Source of the DNA: Lysobacterales bacterium
Lineage (GTDB): Bacteria > Pseudomonadota > Gammaproteobacteria > Xanthomonadales > SZUA-36
Assembly: GCA_013042835.1 (NCBI GenBank)
Contig: JABDPJ010000181.1
Span: 1 to 43,602 of the forward strand
Reading direction: 5' to 3'
Length of the DNA: 43,602 nucleotides
Part shown: one piece after another, positions 42,848 through 43,602 of the stretch
How positions within the stretch are numbered: the stretch's first letter is position 1
Layout of the letters: each line of letters opens with the position of its first letter
The notes under the pieces: model-generated
Told to the model about the DNA's origin: nothing
The model's input: only the letters and a program-made list of their open reading frames with translations
The model's database searches: none
Made by a program: the position numbers and the translations under genes

Positions 42848-43602
42848 GGCAATAGCTCCCGTTCGACTTCCTGGTCCAGCCATGCATCCAGCGTAGCCCG
42901 GGCGACAGGTGCGGCAGCCCTCGAGCCGGCTCCGCCGTGCTCGACCACAACAGCGATGGCAATCCGCGGCGCCTCAACCGGGGCAAAAGCAATAAAAAGT
43001 GCGTGGTCGCGAAGGTGTTCGGCAACCTCCTCTTCGACATATTCCTTGTCGGCGCCAAGCTGGTATACCTGTGCCGTACCGGTTTTGCCCGCCATGCGAA
43101 AATGCGCGTCTTCGGCGATAATTCTCGCGGTACCCTGCAGGCCGTTTACCACCCGGTCCATGCCGCCCAACACCGTCTGCCAATTTTCCGCATCCCTGAT
43201 CGCCACCTGTGCTGTCACCGGGACCGTGACGCGTTTTGCCCTTTCAGTTCCGGCCGGCTTGGCGGCATAAAGCAACCTTGGCGCATAAAGCTTACCGCCA
43301 TTGACCAGCGCCGCCAGCGCGTTGGACAGTTGCAGTGGTGTTACCACGTTAAAGCCCTGCCCTATGCCGGCAATAATTGTCTCACCCGGATACCATGGTT
43401 CTCCATGGACTGCACGTTTCCATTCGCGCGAAGGCAACAGTCCCTTACCCTCACCCGGCACATCAATGCCGGTCGCTGACCCGAAACCGAACTGCGCCAG
43501 GTAATCGTGCATCCGGTCGATACCCAGATCCATCGCCAGTTGGTAGAAATAGGTATTCACCGATTGTTCCAGTGCGGCACCCATATCCACCCAGCCGTGC
43601 CC
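42844..43602 (-). CDS. mrdA: Penicillin-binding protein 2, C-terminal part (cut by window edge)
   Basis: The C-terminal 252 residues of the class B transpeptidase that works with RodA in elongation. The frame is open to the window end and begins GHGWVDMGAALEQSVNTYFYQ, containing the SxN motif; AGKTGTAQ supplies the KTG motif. The PBP2 pattern GIGQGFNVVTPLQLSNALA is present in adjoining parts. The SxxK nucleophile lies outside the window to the right. The GTG at 43590 is an internal codon and not a start. Confidence 0.95.
   Translation of the reverse strand, partial: GHGWVDMGAALEQSVNTYFYQLAMDLGIDRMHDYLAQFGFGSATGIDVPGEGKGLLPSREWKRAVHGEPWYPGETIIAGIGQGFNVVTPLQLSNALAALVNGGKLYAPRLLYAAKPAGTERAKRVTVPVTAQVAIRDAENWQTVLGGMDRVVNGLQGTARIIAEDAHFRMAGKTGTAQVYQLGADKEYVEEEVAEHLRDHALFIAFAPVEAPRIAIAVVVEHGGAGSRAAAPVARATLDAWLDQEVERELLP

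Overview
The window looks like a chromosomal segment from a gammaproteobacterium of moderate-to-high GC content. It has Fis, a fis-purH-purD block, PlsB, a YdbH/YnbE/YdbL set, LipA/LipB/YbeD next to rodA/mltB/rlpA/dacA, and a crc-like nuclease gene divergent from pyrE. The neighbourhoods resemble Pseudomonas, Chromatiales and related lineages, but no gene fixes the genus. I saw no phage, transposon, CRISPR array, rRNA or tRNA. Most of the window is housekeeping DNA, and the interest lies in intergenic regions and in altered gene neighbourhoods.

Left part (1-11.5 kb): the end of an unidentified gene; ampG and an ExoIII/Crc-family nuclease (minus strand); divergent pyrE with a DUF4124 gene and a zinc-ribbon DUF3426 gene; then fis, purH, purD, uvrD, a serine-hydrolase-like gene and pyrF, tightly packed and partly coupled by ATGA overlaps. 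Purine and pyrimidine synthesis are thus joined to a DNA-repair helicase.

11.5-20 kb: an intergenic region with a large palindrome in a promoter-like sequence and two tandem RNA hairpins before plsB; a small DUF465 gene; a TRAP substrate-binding lipoprotein convergent with a TRAP large permease, with no small permease in view; a 475-bp non-coding region with two perfect DnaA-box matches beside a very AT-rich block; then argS and a SPOR-domain gene.

20-29.3 kb: a compact minus-strand operon moxR-DUF58-DUF4381-batA-batB/C-batD (aerotolerance type, batB and batC fused), preceded on the same strand by priA.

29.4-34.2 kb: two small plus-strand genes (a zinc ribbon and a shortened META-like secreted protein), the outer-membrane lipid-homeostasis set ydbH-ynbE-ydbL, and a convergent one-heme DUF3365 protein.

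34.2 kb to the end: the periplasmic protease prc/ctp, then (transcribed leftward from the right edge) mrdA (cut), rodA, mltB, rlpA, dacA, ybeD, lipB and lipA. This is an elongasome/peptidoglycan-remodelling cluster followed by lipoate synthesis, with most genes overlapping by one or four bases.
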